Shown: in pieces, positions 18,440 through 27,312 of the stretch
Position numbering within the stretch: the first letter of the stretch is position 1
Layout: the number at the start of each line of letters is the position of its first letter
NCBI GenBank assembly: GCA_002364755.1
Contig: DEZI01000030.1
Coordinates: 235,420-299,419, forward strand
From: Stenotrophomonas maltophilia
Lineage (GTDB): Bacteria > Pseudomonadota > Gammaproteobacteria > Xanthomonadales > Xanthomonadaceae
Direction: 5' to 3'
DNA: 64,000 bases
The notes under the pieces: model-generated
Told to the model about the DNA's origin: nothing
Databases searched by the model: none
Seen by the model: only the letters and a program-made list of their open reading frames with translations
Made by a program: the position numbers and the translations under genes

Positions 18440-21400
18440 TCATTGCAGCTGCCGCCAGGACTGGCGGCCGCACGGATAAGGGACGTACAGGGGATCTGCG
18501 CCTGACGCGCTCACGGTCATCCAGCACGCCCGATCCTGCGGACCGCTGCCGCTGCTGAGACGCGGAATGACCGCCACCGCCACATCCTTGACCGGCGATG
18601 TGCCACCCGTATTGAGGGGCAATGCAGCAGTGCCGGTGCCGACCTGGTCACCAGATGGGGAAACCTTGCGCGCCTGGTCAAGCGCCGGGGCACCCGAGCT
18701 GGCCGACAGCCCGAAGAGCCAGTTCGAACCCTCGGTCGAGCACCCGGCCTGCGACTGGTTGGGCACGTAGGTCGGCATGAACACGACACCCGAAACCACT
18801 GTAGGATTTCCCACAAAACGTTCGGCCGTCGGCAGGGTAACGGTCCAACCGGACGTTGCGCCCGTCGCAGTGCCAGGACTCAGACCGCGCACGCCATTGT
18901 TTGTCGTCACGGTGTAAGGCAGCAGATTGGCCGCGGTGAGCGTCGTAACCGGCTGACCAACACTGAGGTCATTGACTCCATACAAGCTCTGTACCGCCGT
19001 GTCGCGCTCATCGCCATTGAACGAGAAACTTCCCGTGCCGAACAGCAGCATGACGCCGTCACCCTGGCCCGCCACCGCGGTCATGCCGCCGATAATTGGC
19101 TGACGGTAGGTCAACGTCGTCCCGCTGCTGCTCTCAGTACTTGTGCGCGTGGTGAAGACCGGGCGGGTCACCGTGGCTGCTGTCGACTCAAGATCGAACT
19201 TCCAGATGGCACCACGCTGGTCGGCGGCATATACAGTGTCCGCCATGCCGTCGCGACCCCGAAGACGGGACGTGGTGCCGCCGCTGGTCGTTGTAGCGAA
19301 CCGGTCCACGACCACGATGTTGCCAAGACCATTCGTGCCGGACGGCGCCCCCGCGCCCTCCGCAGCCTCGATCATACGCACTGCACCGGAATTCATGTCG
19401 ACCACGTACAGCACCGCCTTGCCGCTCGCGCTGTTGTAGCCATTGCCGAAAATCGCCTTCCATTCCGTACCACCCGAGGCCGTTCGGGTGGGAACGATCA
19501 CCGGCTTGCTCAGCACGAAACCAATATTGGCTCGCACGGTCGCATCCAGCGACGGGTTGAGATCATTGATTTCCCACAGGCGGTTTGCGGTATTGAATGA
19601 TTGCGGGTTGCTGACATTCAGAGCGAACACCGAGCGACCACCCGCACCGGCGGCGCCTACCAGGCCGGTCCCCCAGGTGGAGCCGAACTGCACGTCCGCC
19701 ACCGTCACCTGCCCGTCGACATAGTACCGGTGCTGGAACTTCTGGTCCCCCTGCTGTGCGGCCACGTAGGGGAACAACAGATTGCCCATGTGCCCCACCG
19801 CCGTTGCCGGGATGTAGGCGAACACTTCGTTGCCGCCGGTCGAGTTGGCGACACCGGCCGCGTTGATCCCGCCATCGATGGCATGCAACATGCCGTCGTT
19901 TGCACCTACGTACACCATGTGGCGCCGGTTCTGCCTCTTGTTCTCGAGAAAAGCCGCATAGCTGGTGGCCAGCGTCCCACCCAGAGCGCGGTAGCCATAG
20001 TCATCCAAAGGCGAACTGACCACCGGGCTGGAGTTGACGATGTCACCGAGCAGTGTCGTACGGGTGCGATAGACGCCATTGCTGAAACGAACTTCGCGCG
20101 AGGTTTCACCGCGCAGGTAGGCGACAGCGCTGGCCAGGTCCCCCCCCATATCGGTGATTTCCTTCGGCGAGCAGAATGACATGCCCGCATTGGCAAGCGT
20201 CTTGGTGCACAGGTCGGCCAGGCTGAAGTTGGCCGTGCTGAACGCCAACGCCGCATTGCCCTTTCCGGCGACGATATTGCGTGTGCCAGGCGACTGCGTG
20301 GCGATACGTGCCGACGCTTCCCAGGCGGCGGTGTACTCGGCAACACGCGTCGTGGCATTGACGCTGACGGTTGACCCGGACAGGCGGCTGAACCAATCGG
20401 TGCTCTCGTTGGCCACTTCATAGGTGGGCGTCACCGCCAGCGAGCCGGTACCAATGCGTGCACCCGTCATGGCGATGCTTCCGGACGGAGACGCGCCTGC
20501 GTTCACCGACGAAAGAATGCGGCGCATGGCTGCCGTGATTTCAGCAGGCGTGCGCGCATTGATGTACTCACCACGCGTATTTACGCTGGCGTGCCAGATG
20601 TCGTCGACCGTGGTGCGGTTGTCATTCTGCGCCGACGGCCAGTTGCCGTAGATCGAAGCGTCGGTGTAGGGGTCCTGGTTCAGATCAGGGTTGTACAGCA
20701 CGCCACGCGACCCGAGTGTCACGCCATAGAAGTTGATGTGCAGATCGGGGTTGCAGTCCAGCCGGGGACCGGGGCTGGCCGAACATGCGCTCGGGATCGG
20801 CACCTGACCGGCCGCCAAGTCAGAACGTAGCGGCGTGTTGTAGTAGCTGGCCGCGATATCGGCCATCGTGCCAGCATTGCCGTCACTGAAGGGAGCGCCC
20901 ATTCCCCCGTCATTGTTGGTCGACGACGGCGTGCCGCCGTTACTGAATCCATCGGTAAACAGCATGATGGCATTCTTCTGGCAGGACAGCTTTACCGGTG
21001 CGTTGGCATCAGTGCGTTTGAACTGGAGACCCGCTGCGTTCACCGCTTGGCGGTTGGGAGTACCACCACTTGCGGTGAGCGAAATCATGTTGTCATACAG
21101 CAGCTGCTTGTCCGTCGCGGTGCCCATGTTGTACATGGTCAGGCGTTTGCTTGCCGATGTAGAACTGTCGAAGGACCCGTGCTGGTTGATGCGGAAGTAG
21201 CCAACGTTCATGTTCTCGACCTGCGCCATTGAAAGCGTCATGCCGGCAATCATCGAACGGTTGCGGTTGCCGTAATAGGCAAACCAGTTGGCGAAATTGC
21301 GAAGAGCCTCGGAATCACCGGAAGGAATCGTGTACTTCCACATCGCGCAGTTGGTGCCACACGCGTTGTCCACCTTGACCCGACTGCTGCCTGCATATGC

Positions 21401-22138
21401 ATTGGTCGCGCCGTCCAGCTGGGGATACGCATCGTTGTTGCTGGTGTAAGGCAGGAAGAATGTGGCTGGCCAGTAGCGCATGTACACATTGGCCGCACCC
21501 TGGTCCCAGGTGTAATCGCTCTGGAACTCGTAGGTGATGTTGCCGTATATGAAGCGCTGGCCTGCCGGAATCACCATGCCGTTCTGCATCCGGAAGGTGT
21601 CGGTGGTGCTCAGGTAGTTGCTGGCCAGGTTGACCGTTGTACCCGGACTGCGCGGATCGATCGGGGTGTTGCTTGTACTTACGTCACCGTAGCTCGCCTT
21701 GTTGCGGTTGACCCATGGCGCGTAACGGACGCTGGGATCGAAGTAGGCTGGGTTGTAGCGGGACGAGCGCGCAAAGCCAAGCGTATCGATCGGCGGGATG
21801 CCATACCAGTTGGTACCGGCGCGCGTACCGGGCAGCACGTACTGGTAATCGCAGTTTCCGGAGGTGTACAGGTTTCCGCTCGCGTCAAAGAAGCTGCGAC
21901 GGGTGGTGTTCCAGCAGCCTTCACCGTCGGCGCCGGGGAACTGCGTCTGGAATGTCATCGAACCGGAGTCATCCACCGCCATGATGAACGACGGCGTGAC
22001 CGGGACCTGGATGTTCAGCGGCGCCTGCGCCAGCACACCCTGCCCCTGCGCGGCGAACAGCGAATAGATCAGTGCGCCAGTGCCCAGCGCAACGGCAACG
22101 CCGCTGCCAGCAATGATCTTGGTCTTTCGGCTTGCCAT
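18440..22138 (-). CDS. pilY1: PilY1 type IV pilus tip adhesin
   Basis: A 1232-residue secreted adhesin and mechanosensor at the pilus tip. A hydrophobic N-terminal signal (IIAGSGVAVALGTGALIYSL) precedes a von Willebrand factor A-like part with the MIDAS motif DDSGSM near residue 55 and an ILMFTDG-type strand. The C-terminal half is the PilY1 beta-propeller (YVGANDGMLHAIDGG, GNGYNSASGKAVLYVVDMNSG, VYAADQRGAIWKFDLE). The start at 22138 is preferred to the ATG at 22147 because GAGG lies nine bases before it, while it touches the upstream ATG directly. G+C is lower than in the flanking core genes (31 of 60 in 21121-21180), as often seen in variable adhesins. Confidence 0.96.
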   Translation of the reverse strand: MASRKTKIIAGSGVAVALGTGALIYSLFAAQGQGVLAQAPLNIQVPVTPSFIMAVDDSGSMTFQTQFPGADGEGCWNTTRRSFFDASGNLYTSGNCDYQYVLPGTRAGTNWYGIPPIDTLGFARSSRYNPAYFDPSVRYAPWVNRNKASYGDVSTSNTPIDPRSPGTTVNLASNYLSTTDTFRMQNGMVIPAGQRFIYGNITYEFQSDYTWDQGAANVYMRYWPATFFLPYTSNNDAYPQLDGATNAYAGSSRVKVDNACGTNCAMWKYTIPSGDSEALRNFANWFAYYGNRNRSMIAGMTLSMAQVENMNVGYFRINQHGSFDSSTSASKRLTMYNMGTATDKQLLYDNMISLTASGGTPNRQAVNAAGLQFKRTDANAPVKLSCQKNAIMLFTDGFSNGGTPSSTNNDGGMGAPFSDGNAGTMADIAASYYNTPLRSDLAAGQVPIPSACSASPGPRLDCNPDLHINFYGVTLGSRGVLYNPDLNQDPYTDASIYGNWPSAQNDNRTTVDDIWHASVNTRGEYINARTPAEITAAMRRILSSVNAGASPSGSIAMTGARIGTGSLAVTPTYEVANESTDWFSRLSGSTVSVNATTRVAEYTAAWEASARIATQSPGTRNIVAGKGNAALAFSTANFSLADLCTKTLANAGMSFCSPKEITDMGGDLASAVAYLRGETSREVRFSNGVYRTRTTLLGDIVNSSPVVSSPLDDYGYRALGGTLATSYAAFLENKRQNRRHMVYVGANDGMLHAIDGGINAAGVANSTGGNEVFAYIPATAVGHMGNLLFPYVAAQQGDQKFQHRYYVDGQVTVADVQFGSTWGTGLVGAAGAGGRSVFALNVSNPQSFNTANRLWEINDLNPSLDATVRANIGFVLSKPVIVPTRTASGGTEWKAIFGNGYNSASGKAVLYVVDMNSGAVRMIEAAEGAGAPSGTNGLGNIVVVDRFATTTSGGTTSRLRGRDGMADTVYAADQRGAIWKFDLESTAATVTRPVFTTRTSTESSSGTTLTYRQPIIGGMTAVAGQGDGVMLLFGTGSFSFNGDERDTAVQSLYGVNDLSVGQPVTTLTAANLLPYTVTTNNGVRGLSPGTATGATSGWTVTLPTAERFVGNPTVVSGVVFMPTYVPNQSQAGCSTEGSNWLFGLSASSGAPALDQARKVSPSGDQVGTGTAALPLNTGGTSPVKDVAVAVIPRLSSGSGPQDRACWMTVSASGADPLYVPYPCGRQSWRQLQ

Positions 22139-22149
22139 GGCAGCCATCC

Positions 22150-22674
22150 TCAGAGCTTGAATACAGTGTCGATGGCAACGGCCGACGTGCCGGTGTCGGT
22201 GCTACTGCCGGCGTCGGATGCATAGGCCGAAATCTGGTAGATCGGGGTGGCCACATCGGTCGGCCGACCCATATCAAGCGAGGCTTCGCCTTGAATACAG
22301 CTTTCAATCTGCCGCACCTTCACCTCCTGGCCATCGCCAATGCGCCGTGCTGCAGCCCACACCGACGGATCGAAGCCGTCGTCGCAGGTGCGTTCGATGG
22401 AAGCGGAGGTCAGCGTACCGGTCGCACCGGCCGTATCGTCACGGTTGGCGAGCGCCTCGATCTGTGACTCCGTGGTGCGGACCGCCTGTTCGCTACGCTG
22501 GAAGGCGACATTCACCGCGCGGTAGTTGGACGCCATCTTTTCCTGCATGTTCGCTACCTGCATCCCCGCGATACCGAGTAGCGAGAGCAGGATGAGCATG
22601 ATCAGCGCGACATAGAGGACGGCTCCGCGCTGCGATCGCGGGGCACCCATCGAAACAGGAGGTCGGCGTCTCAT
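22150..22674 (-). CDS. pilX: Type IV minor pilin PilX
   Basis: A 174-residue PilX-type protein. Its leader RGAVLYVALIMLILLSLLGIAGMQ shows the characteristic QRGAVL start, which lacks the usual Glu5 as in other PilX/GspK-like proteins, followed by a MQEKMASNYRAVNVAFQRSEQA helix that is diagnostic of the PilX N-terminal family. It belongs to the tip complex with PilV, PilW, FimT and PilY1. It begins three bases after the pilW stop and ends twelve bases before pilY1. Confidence 0.93.
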   Translation of the reverse strand: MRRRPPVSMGAPRSQRGAVLYVALIMLILLSLLGIAGMQVANMQEKMASNYRAVNVAFQRSEQAVRTTESQIEALANRDDTAGATGTLTSASIERTCDDGFDPSVWAAARRIGDGQEVKVRQIESCIQGEASLDMGRPTDVATPIYQISAYASDAGSSTDTGTSAVAIDTVFKL

Positions 22675-22677
22675 GAC

Positions 22678-23862
22678 TTAGTTCCCGAAGAGTCGATTGC
22701 GTAGAGCCACCGACATTTCGTAGGTGGCGCGATAGCGGTTATCCGGCGTGGAAGCATTGGTGAAACTGACCCCCAGCACACCTGGTACCGCGGTAGTCTC
22801 CGTCGGCTGTGCCGAGGCGGCAGGCTGCGGACTGCGCGCCAGCAGGCCCACCTGGACCATCCCGACGCGGCGCCAGGCGCCAACCGCAGCCGACGTGGTG
22901 GCGGTACTGACAAGACTGGCCGGCTGCTGCCCGGTTATCCTGCCTGCCGGCGGTTGCAACAGCCCGATGGTGGCGTTCTGGTCCAGGCCATACAGGAACT
23001 GCAGGCTCTCGATGCCCTCCACCAGTTCTTCACCGGAGCCGAAAGCCCCGGAGGCGCCCGCTCGGGCGCGGAACAGCGAAGGCTGGGACGGCGTCGCGCC
23101 GTTGTTGGCTACGTAGTACACCATCGCTTCGGCACGATAGACCATGGTCACCGCATTGTTGGCAGCGTAGCGGGACAGATTGGTGTTCGTAGCAGTGATG
23201 GTGCTGCCTGACAGCGTGCCCGCAAAGATATCCACCCCGCTGCAGTCACCTACCGCAAACAGCGAAGGAGAACCAGTCAGACCGGCTGTCAGACGGGCCG
23301 CAGCGGTCGTGCTGATGGTGAGGGTGGAGTCGGTACCGGGGGTAATGGTGAGCACCGGCGCACCTTCCGGGGCCAGGTAACGCAGCACCAGCACGTCACT
23401 GCCGCCACGCGGCGCAGGCGACAGGTTGGCGATGCTCGACGGAGGCGTTGTCAGGCCCGCCCAATTGGCCCCGAGCGCCAGTGAGCCCCCTGGCGCGGTA
23501 CCCGGCGCGTCATAGCCTTGGATGGGAATGTTGAAATCCACAGCAGACCCGGATCCGGGCGTGACACCAGCCAGGTTGATCCGGATCGCGTCGTTGGAGC
23601 GGACGATATGCGCCTGATCGTTCACGCAGCCCATGTGCCCAGCCATGCGGATATCGCGTTCGAGGAAGTCCACCGCGAATCGCGCATTTTCCTGTGTCCG
23701 GGCTACGCCCTCGGATAACCGCGAGGCCGAGCGCGAGGCCAGGAATATCTGCACCACAGCCAGCATGAGGATCAGACCGATGACCATGGCGATCATCAGT
23801 TCCACCAGTGACAGACCGCGCATGGCGCGCAGCGGGGAATGAAAACCGGGGCGGGGAGTCAT
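22678..23862 (-). CDS. pilW: Type IV minor pilin PilW
   Basis: A 394-residue minor pilin with the prepilin site RGLSLVELMIAMVIGLIL followed by FLASRSASRLSEGVARTQENARFAVDFLERDIRMAGHMGC, the PilW signature region. The remainder is a beta-rich domain with few cysteines (CVNDQ, GDCSG). The ATG at 23862 overlaps the pilV stop by ATGA; the open frame further upstream lies inside pilV and is not used. Confidence 0.94.
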   Translation of the reverse strand: MTPRPGFHSPLRAMRGLSLVELMIAMVIGLILMLAVVQIFLASRSASRLSEGVARTQENARFAVDFLERDIRMAGHMGCVNDQAHIVRSNDAIRINLAGVTPGSGSAVDFNIPIQGYDAPGTAPGGSLALGANWAGLTTPPSSIANLSPAPRGGSDVLVLRYLAPEGAPVLTITPGTDSTLTISTTAAARLTAGLTGSPSLFAVGDCSGVDIFAGTLSGSTITATNTNLSRYAANNAVTMVYRAEAMVYYVANNGATPSQPSLFRARAGASGAFGSGEELVEGIESLQFLYGLDQNATIGLLQPPAGRITGQQPASLVSTATTSAAVGAWRRVGMVQVGLLARSPQPAASAQPTETTAVPGVLGVSFTNASTPDNRYRATYEMSVALRNRLFGN

Positions 23863-24353
23863 AGACGGGTGACCAGCGTGAAGGTGGTGGTGGTATCCGG
23901 AGCGGTCTTGTCCCAGCGCTGGTCTCCCCAAGCGATGCCTACCGTTACCACGCCGTTGTTGATGTTCACGTTTGCCGCAGCCTTGTCACCCAGTGTCTTG
24001 ACGACCTGACACCGCCAACGGGCGATGTTCTGTGCTTGAGTGACAGAGGTGCCGGTTGGCCAGGCACAGGGGCCATCGGATGCGGCTACGCTTCCGGCGG
24101 CGAAAGAGGCGGTCGCATAGGCGCCGCCATTGAGGGTATCGCTGCGCTGGACCCGCATCAGATCGATCAGGTCGTAGGCAAGGTTGGTCGCCTGGGTGCG
24201 GTAGTTCGCGCTCTGCACGAAGCGGACATTCATCGTCTGCAGCAAGGCGAAGCCCAGCAGGCCAAAGCCGAGGATAAGCAGAGCGATCAGCACTTCCAGC
24301 AGACTGAAGCCCCGCTGGCGGCGGGGACGCACACCATATGCGCGACGCATCAT
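23859..24353 (-). CDS. pilV: Type IV minor pilin PilV
   Basis: A 164-residue minor pilin with the leader RQRGFSLLEVLIALLILGFGLLGFALLQ, typical of PilV with its LLE variant of the cleavage motif, followed by the family helix (QSANYRTQATNLAYDLIDLMR). C-terminal cysteines (GPCAW, WRCQV) could form a disulfide. The ATG at 24353 overlaps the fimT stop by ATGA, so the longer open frame is rejected. Confidence 0.94.
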   Translation of the reverse strand: MMRRAYGVRPRRQRGFSLLEVLIALLILGFGLLGFALLQTMNVRFVQSANYRTQATNLAYDLIDLMRVQRSDTLNGGAYATASFAAGSVAASDGPCAWPTGTSVTQAQNIARWRCQVVKTLGDKAAANVNINNGVVTVGIAWGDQRWDKTAPDTTTTFTLVTRL

Positions 24354-24871
24354 GAGCAGGTGTCCTGTAGCACCCGGACCTGTCCGGAGAGATTGACCGT
24401 CAGGGTCCGGCGTGGCTCCCCCGGCTTGCAGGCGCTGGGCGTGATGATGATGGACTGGTTGGCGGTGGCGCGACTGCGACCGCGGCTGTCGAAGATGAAG
24501 CCGCTGCTGGCGGAAGCCGCACTGGTCACGGTCAAGGCCGGCCGGATCTGCACAAAGCGCAGCACCGTGTCTCCGCCTCCGAAAGTGCCGTCGCCATCGA
24601 GGTCGCCGTAAGCCATCAGCCCGTCCCCCCAGGAACCGTCGCAGGCCGAGCCAGAGGTACTCGCACACACCCCAGCACCGCGATTGTTGCGCAGCCCTTC
24701 ACTTCGGGCCAACGCAAACAGGCCCAGTACCTCGTTGTTCGCACTGGCAACCTGATTGTTACGCATGACGCCACGGAAACTCGGAAAAGCGATGGCCACG
24801 AGCACGGCCAGCACGGCAATCGTGATCATCAACTCGACCAGCGTGAAGCCCTTGGACCGGCGCAGTGACAT
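24350..24871 (-). CDS. fimT: Type IV pilus minor pilin FimT/FimU-like
   Basis: A 173-residue GspH/FimT-family prepilin that opens the operon. The leader SKGFTLVELMITIAVLAVLVAIAFPSF is canonical; the GspH domain follows (NNQVASANNEVLGLFALARSEGLRN, GDGLMAYGDLDGDGTF, GRSRA). GGGAG lies eight bases before the ATG at 24871, which fixes the start. All six genes fimT-pilV-pilW-pilX-pilY1-pilE are within a few bases of each other, so one transcript is likely. Confidence 0.93.
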   Translation of the reverse strand: MSLRRSKGFTLVELMITIAVLAVLVAIAFPSFRGVMRNNQVASANNEVLGLFALARSEGLRNNRGAGVCASTSGSACDGSWGDGLMAYGDLDGDGTFGGGDTVLRFVQIRPALTVTSAASASSGFIFDSRGRSRATANQSIIITPSACKPGEPRRTLTVNLSGQVRVLQDTCS

Positions 24872-24987
24872 GGAACGCTCCCCAGCGTGTTGGTGGCCAC
24901 GATGGCGCACCCGGGTGCCGCCGGCAAGCGGCGGCAGGATGAACGGTCAGAACGGGGCGACGGGCGTCAAAGCGTTGACACGCCCTG

Positions 24988-25037
24988 CCCTTCCGGCAGC
25001 TGCCGGAAGGGGTCGGAGCCCCTTCGGGGATCCGACC
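24988..25037. repeat. Compound palindromes downstream of ppnN
   Basis: A perfect 24-base palindrome built from CCCTTCCGGCAG and its complement (24988-25011) is followed directly by a GGTCGGA/TCCGACC hairpin with an inner CCCC/GGGG (25011-25037), enclosed by CTGCCC/GGGCAG. This looks like a repetitive extragenic palindrome unit and may also end the ppnN transcript. Confidence 0.7.
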
Positions 25038-25049
25038 CCGGGCAGCCGG

Positions 25050-26438
25050 TCAGGCCAGCACCTGGTAGCAGGGCTGGTACTCACCGGAGATCTTCATCCG
25101 GCGCTGCTCGACGAAGGCACGCAGCAGCGCGTCCAGGGCCTGCATCATGTCGGCGTCGCCATGGATCTGGAACGGCCCGAACTCCTCGATGCGGCGCATG
25201 CCGTCTTCCTTCACGTTGCCGGCCACGATGCCGGAGAACGCCCGACGCAGGTCGGCCGCCAGCGCGTGCGGGGCGCGGCCGTGGTGCAGGTCCAGCGCGG
25301 CCATCGCCTCGTGGGTCGGCACGAATGGCTGCTGGTACTCCCACGGGATCTCGATGGACCAGTTGAAGAAGAACGAATCCTTCTGCGCCAGGCGGTGCTC
25401 GCGCACCTGCTTGATGCCGCTGGCCATCTTGCGGGCCACCGCCACCGGGTCACCGATGATGATCTCGTAGCGCTCGGCCGCGGCATCGCCCAGGGTCAGG
25501 CGGATGAACCGGTCGATCTGCTCGAAGTAAGGCGCGGCCACGGTCGGGCCGGTCAGGATCAGCGGGAACGGCAGGTCCTTGTTCTCCTCGCGCAGCAGGA
25601 TGCCGAGCAGGTACAGGATCTCTTCGGCCGTGCCGACGCCGCCGGCGAACACGATGATGCCGTGGCCGATGCGGACGAAGGCCTCAAGGCGCTTCTCGAT
25701 GTCCGGCATGATGACCAGGTGGTTGACGATCGGGTTCGGCGACTCGGCGGCAATGATGCCCGGCTCGGTCAGGCCGATGTAGCGGGTGACCGTCTTGCGC
25801 TGCTTGGCATGGGCAATCGTGGCGCCCTTCATCGGGCCCTTCATCGCGCCCGGGCCGCAGCCGGTGCAGATGTCCAGGCCGCGCAGGCCCAGCTCGTAAC
25901 CGACCTGCTTGGTGTACAGGTACTCGTCGCGGCCGATCGAGTGGCCGCCCCAGCAGACCACCAGGTTCGGGTCGCCCGGGTTGAGGATGCGCGCGTTGCG
26001 CAGCAGGCCGAACACCGCGTTGGTGATGCCTTCCGAGGATTCCAGCTCGGCCGCGTAGGCCGGGCCCATCTCGATGGCCATGTAGGCCAGGTCGCGGACC
26101 ACCGCGAACAACAGCTCGGCCACGCCGCGGATGATCTCGCCGTCGACGAAGGCCATCGCCGGGGCGTTGACCAGGTCGATGCGCACGCCGCGATCCTGCT
26201 GCGCCACCTGGATGTCGAAATCGGGGTAGAGATCACGCGCCGCGCGCGGATCGTCCGAGGCACTGCCACTGGTCAGCACCGCCAGCGCGCAGCGGCGCAG
26301 CAGCTCGTGCATGCCGCCACCGGAGGCATCGCGCAGGCGCGCGACCTCGGCCCGCGAGAGCACATCCAGCCCACCGCGCGGGTAGATCCGCGCATCCTGC
26401 ACCGGCAGCGCGCGGGCTGCCTTTTCGTTCGTCGTCAT
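25050..26438 (-). CDS. ppnN: Pyrimidine/purine nucleotide 5'-monophosphate nucleosidase PpnN
   Basis: A 462-residue LOG-family nucleosidase that splits nucleoside monophosphates into base and ribose 5-phosphate. In E. coli the orthologue (YgdH) is activated by (p)ppGpp. The Rossmann-like LOG core has VVCWGGHSIGRDEY, GCGPGAMKGPMKGA and the GGVGTAEE phosphate-binding motif, flanked by the N- and C-terminal domains that distinguish PpnN from short LOG proteins. The ATG at 26438 is used; a TTG two codons earlier has better Shine-Dalgarno spacing and is possible. The gene stands alone between hairpins. Confidence 0.93.
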   Translation of the reverse strand: MTTNEKAARALPVQDARIYPRGGLDVLSRAEVARLRDASGGGMHELLRRCALAVLTSGSASDDPRAARDLYPDFDIQVAQQDRGVRIDLVNAPAMAFVDGEIIRGVAELLFAVVRDLAYMAIEMGPAYAAELESSEGITNAVFGLLRNARILNPGDPNLVVCWGGHSIGRDEYLYTKQVGYELGLRGLDICTGCGPGAMKGPMKGATIAHAKQRKTVTRYIGLTEPGIIAAESPNPIVNHLVIMPDIEKRLEAFVRIGHGIIVFAGGVGTAEEILYLLGILLREENKDLPFPLILTGPTVAAPYFEQIDRFIRLTLGDAAAERYEIIIGDPVAVARKMASGIKQVREHRLAQKDSFFFNWSIEIPWEYQQPFVPTHEAMAALDLHHGRAPHALAADLRRAFSGIVAGNVKEDGMRRIEEFGPFQIHGDADMMQALDALLRAFVEQRRMKISGEYQPCYQVLA

Positions 26439-26497
26439 ATCCAACTTTTCGCTTCCTTCAAGGTTTCCGACTGTACTGCCGCCCCCTTAAAAAGCAA

Positions 26498-26521
26498 AAC
26501 GGCCGGGAAACCCCGACCGTT
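26498..26521 (-). terminator. Terminator-like hairpin before ppnN, inverted relative of the islet repeats
   Basis: Arms AACGGCCGGG and CCCGACCGTT with one mismatch. On the minus strand the stem is followed by TTTTGCTTTTT, so it should stop transcription arriving from the islet or TonB-receptor side before ppnN. Its stem and GTTTC loop resemble the two hairpins at 26632 and 29133 but in the opposite orientation. Confidence 0.65.
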
Positions 26522-26631
26522 GGATAGGTGCTGCCCGCGTTCGCCATTCCGGGACCGCCAGGCGGCGCAGTGCGCCGTGCACGAGAGCGGATGCTACGCC
26601 CCCGCCCGCACGCCCGCAAGGACTTTTCCCT

Positions 26632-26666
26632 GAACGGAAAGCGGCCGGGTTTCCCCGGCCGTTTCG
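26632..26666. repeat. Left copy of the islet-flanking terminator repeat
   Basis: A 35-base sequence around the hairpin CGGCCGGGTTTCCCCGGCCG, preceded by GAACGGAAA and followed by TTTCG. It differs from the copy at 29133-29168 by one substitution and one T. Together the copies bracket the low-G+C genes. It can act as a weak terminator. Confidence 0.85.
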
Positions 26667-26701
26667 CATGTCGCACCACTAGAATCAAGTACCAACACTG
26701 G

Positions 26702-27256
26702 CTACTGCCAGGATCCGTATTGGTACCAGCTCTCACCCAGTTGGGGCCAGCGCCCACGTTCACTGATGTGCGGGCAGCTGCTTGGCGAACCCATCAGCAC
26801 CAAGTCAATCCCAGTTGCTGGGACTGAGTTCACGACTGCTGCGTAGTCGTAAAAAGACTGATAGGTACCATCTGGGTAGACAATTTCAAACTCAGTGTCG
26901 GACCTAAAAAAAACTGCTTCGCCGCCGCTGGCAATGTAACGAGCGGATTCGTACGCAATGAAAGAACTCAACGCCCACCGCGCATAATTCAATCGCTGCT
27001 CCATGTTTGCAGACGAACAACTAACCGCATATGGATTGCCATCGATGTATGGCATAGATACATAGACGCTCTTTGGCTGCCCATCCTGGGGATCACCTGA
27101 AGCACCGCCACCCAGCCAATCCGGACCACTTCCCGGCGGGCACCTCTCTATACCAGTAGTCTCTGCATAGCAGGAAGCTGCCTGCGCACTATGCATGTAT
27201 CCGCCAAACGTCAATGCAACACCTAGAACGAGCCGTACAGCCTGTGACGTATTCAT
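26702..27256 (-). CDS. Putative secreted protein of the Fic islet
   Basis: A 184-residue unrecognised protein with an N-terminal signal peptide (LVLGVALTFGGYMHSAQA, predicted cleavage before ASCYAE), so export is likely. The mature part has six cysteines (SCYAE, RCPPG, SCSSAN, SCPH and neighbours) and is rich in Tyr, Ser and Gly. It is the last gene of the islet. It is separated from the preceding gene by 56 bases and shares its low G+C and less biased codon use. It could be an exported partner of the Fic protein, but nothing in the sequence shows a function. Confidence 0.75.
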   Translation of the reverse strand: MNTSQAVRLVLGVALTFGGYMHSAQAASCYAETTGIERCPPGSGPDWLGGGASGDPQDGQPKSVYVSMPYIDGNPYAVSCSSANMEQRLNYARWALSSFIAYESARYIASGGEAVFFRSDTEFEIVYPDGTYQSFYDYAAVVNSVPATGIDLVLMGSPSSCPHISERGRWPQLGESWYQYGSWQ

Positions 27257-27312
27257 GAGACTTCCTTCTCTAAAAATTCCGTGGATATTTCCCTTACTTC
27301 AAATTTCAGGTC

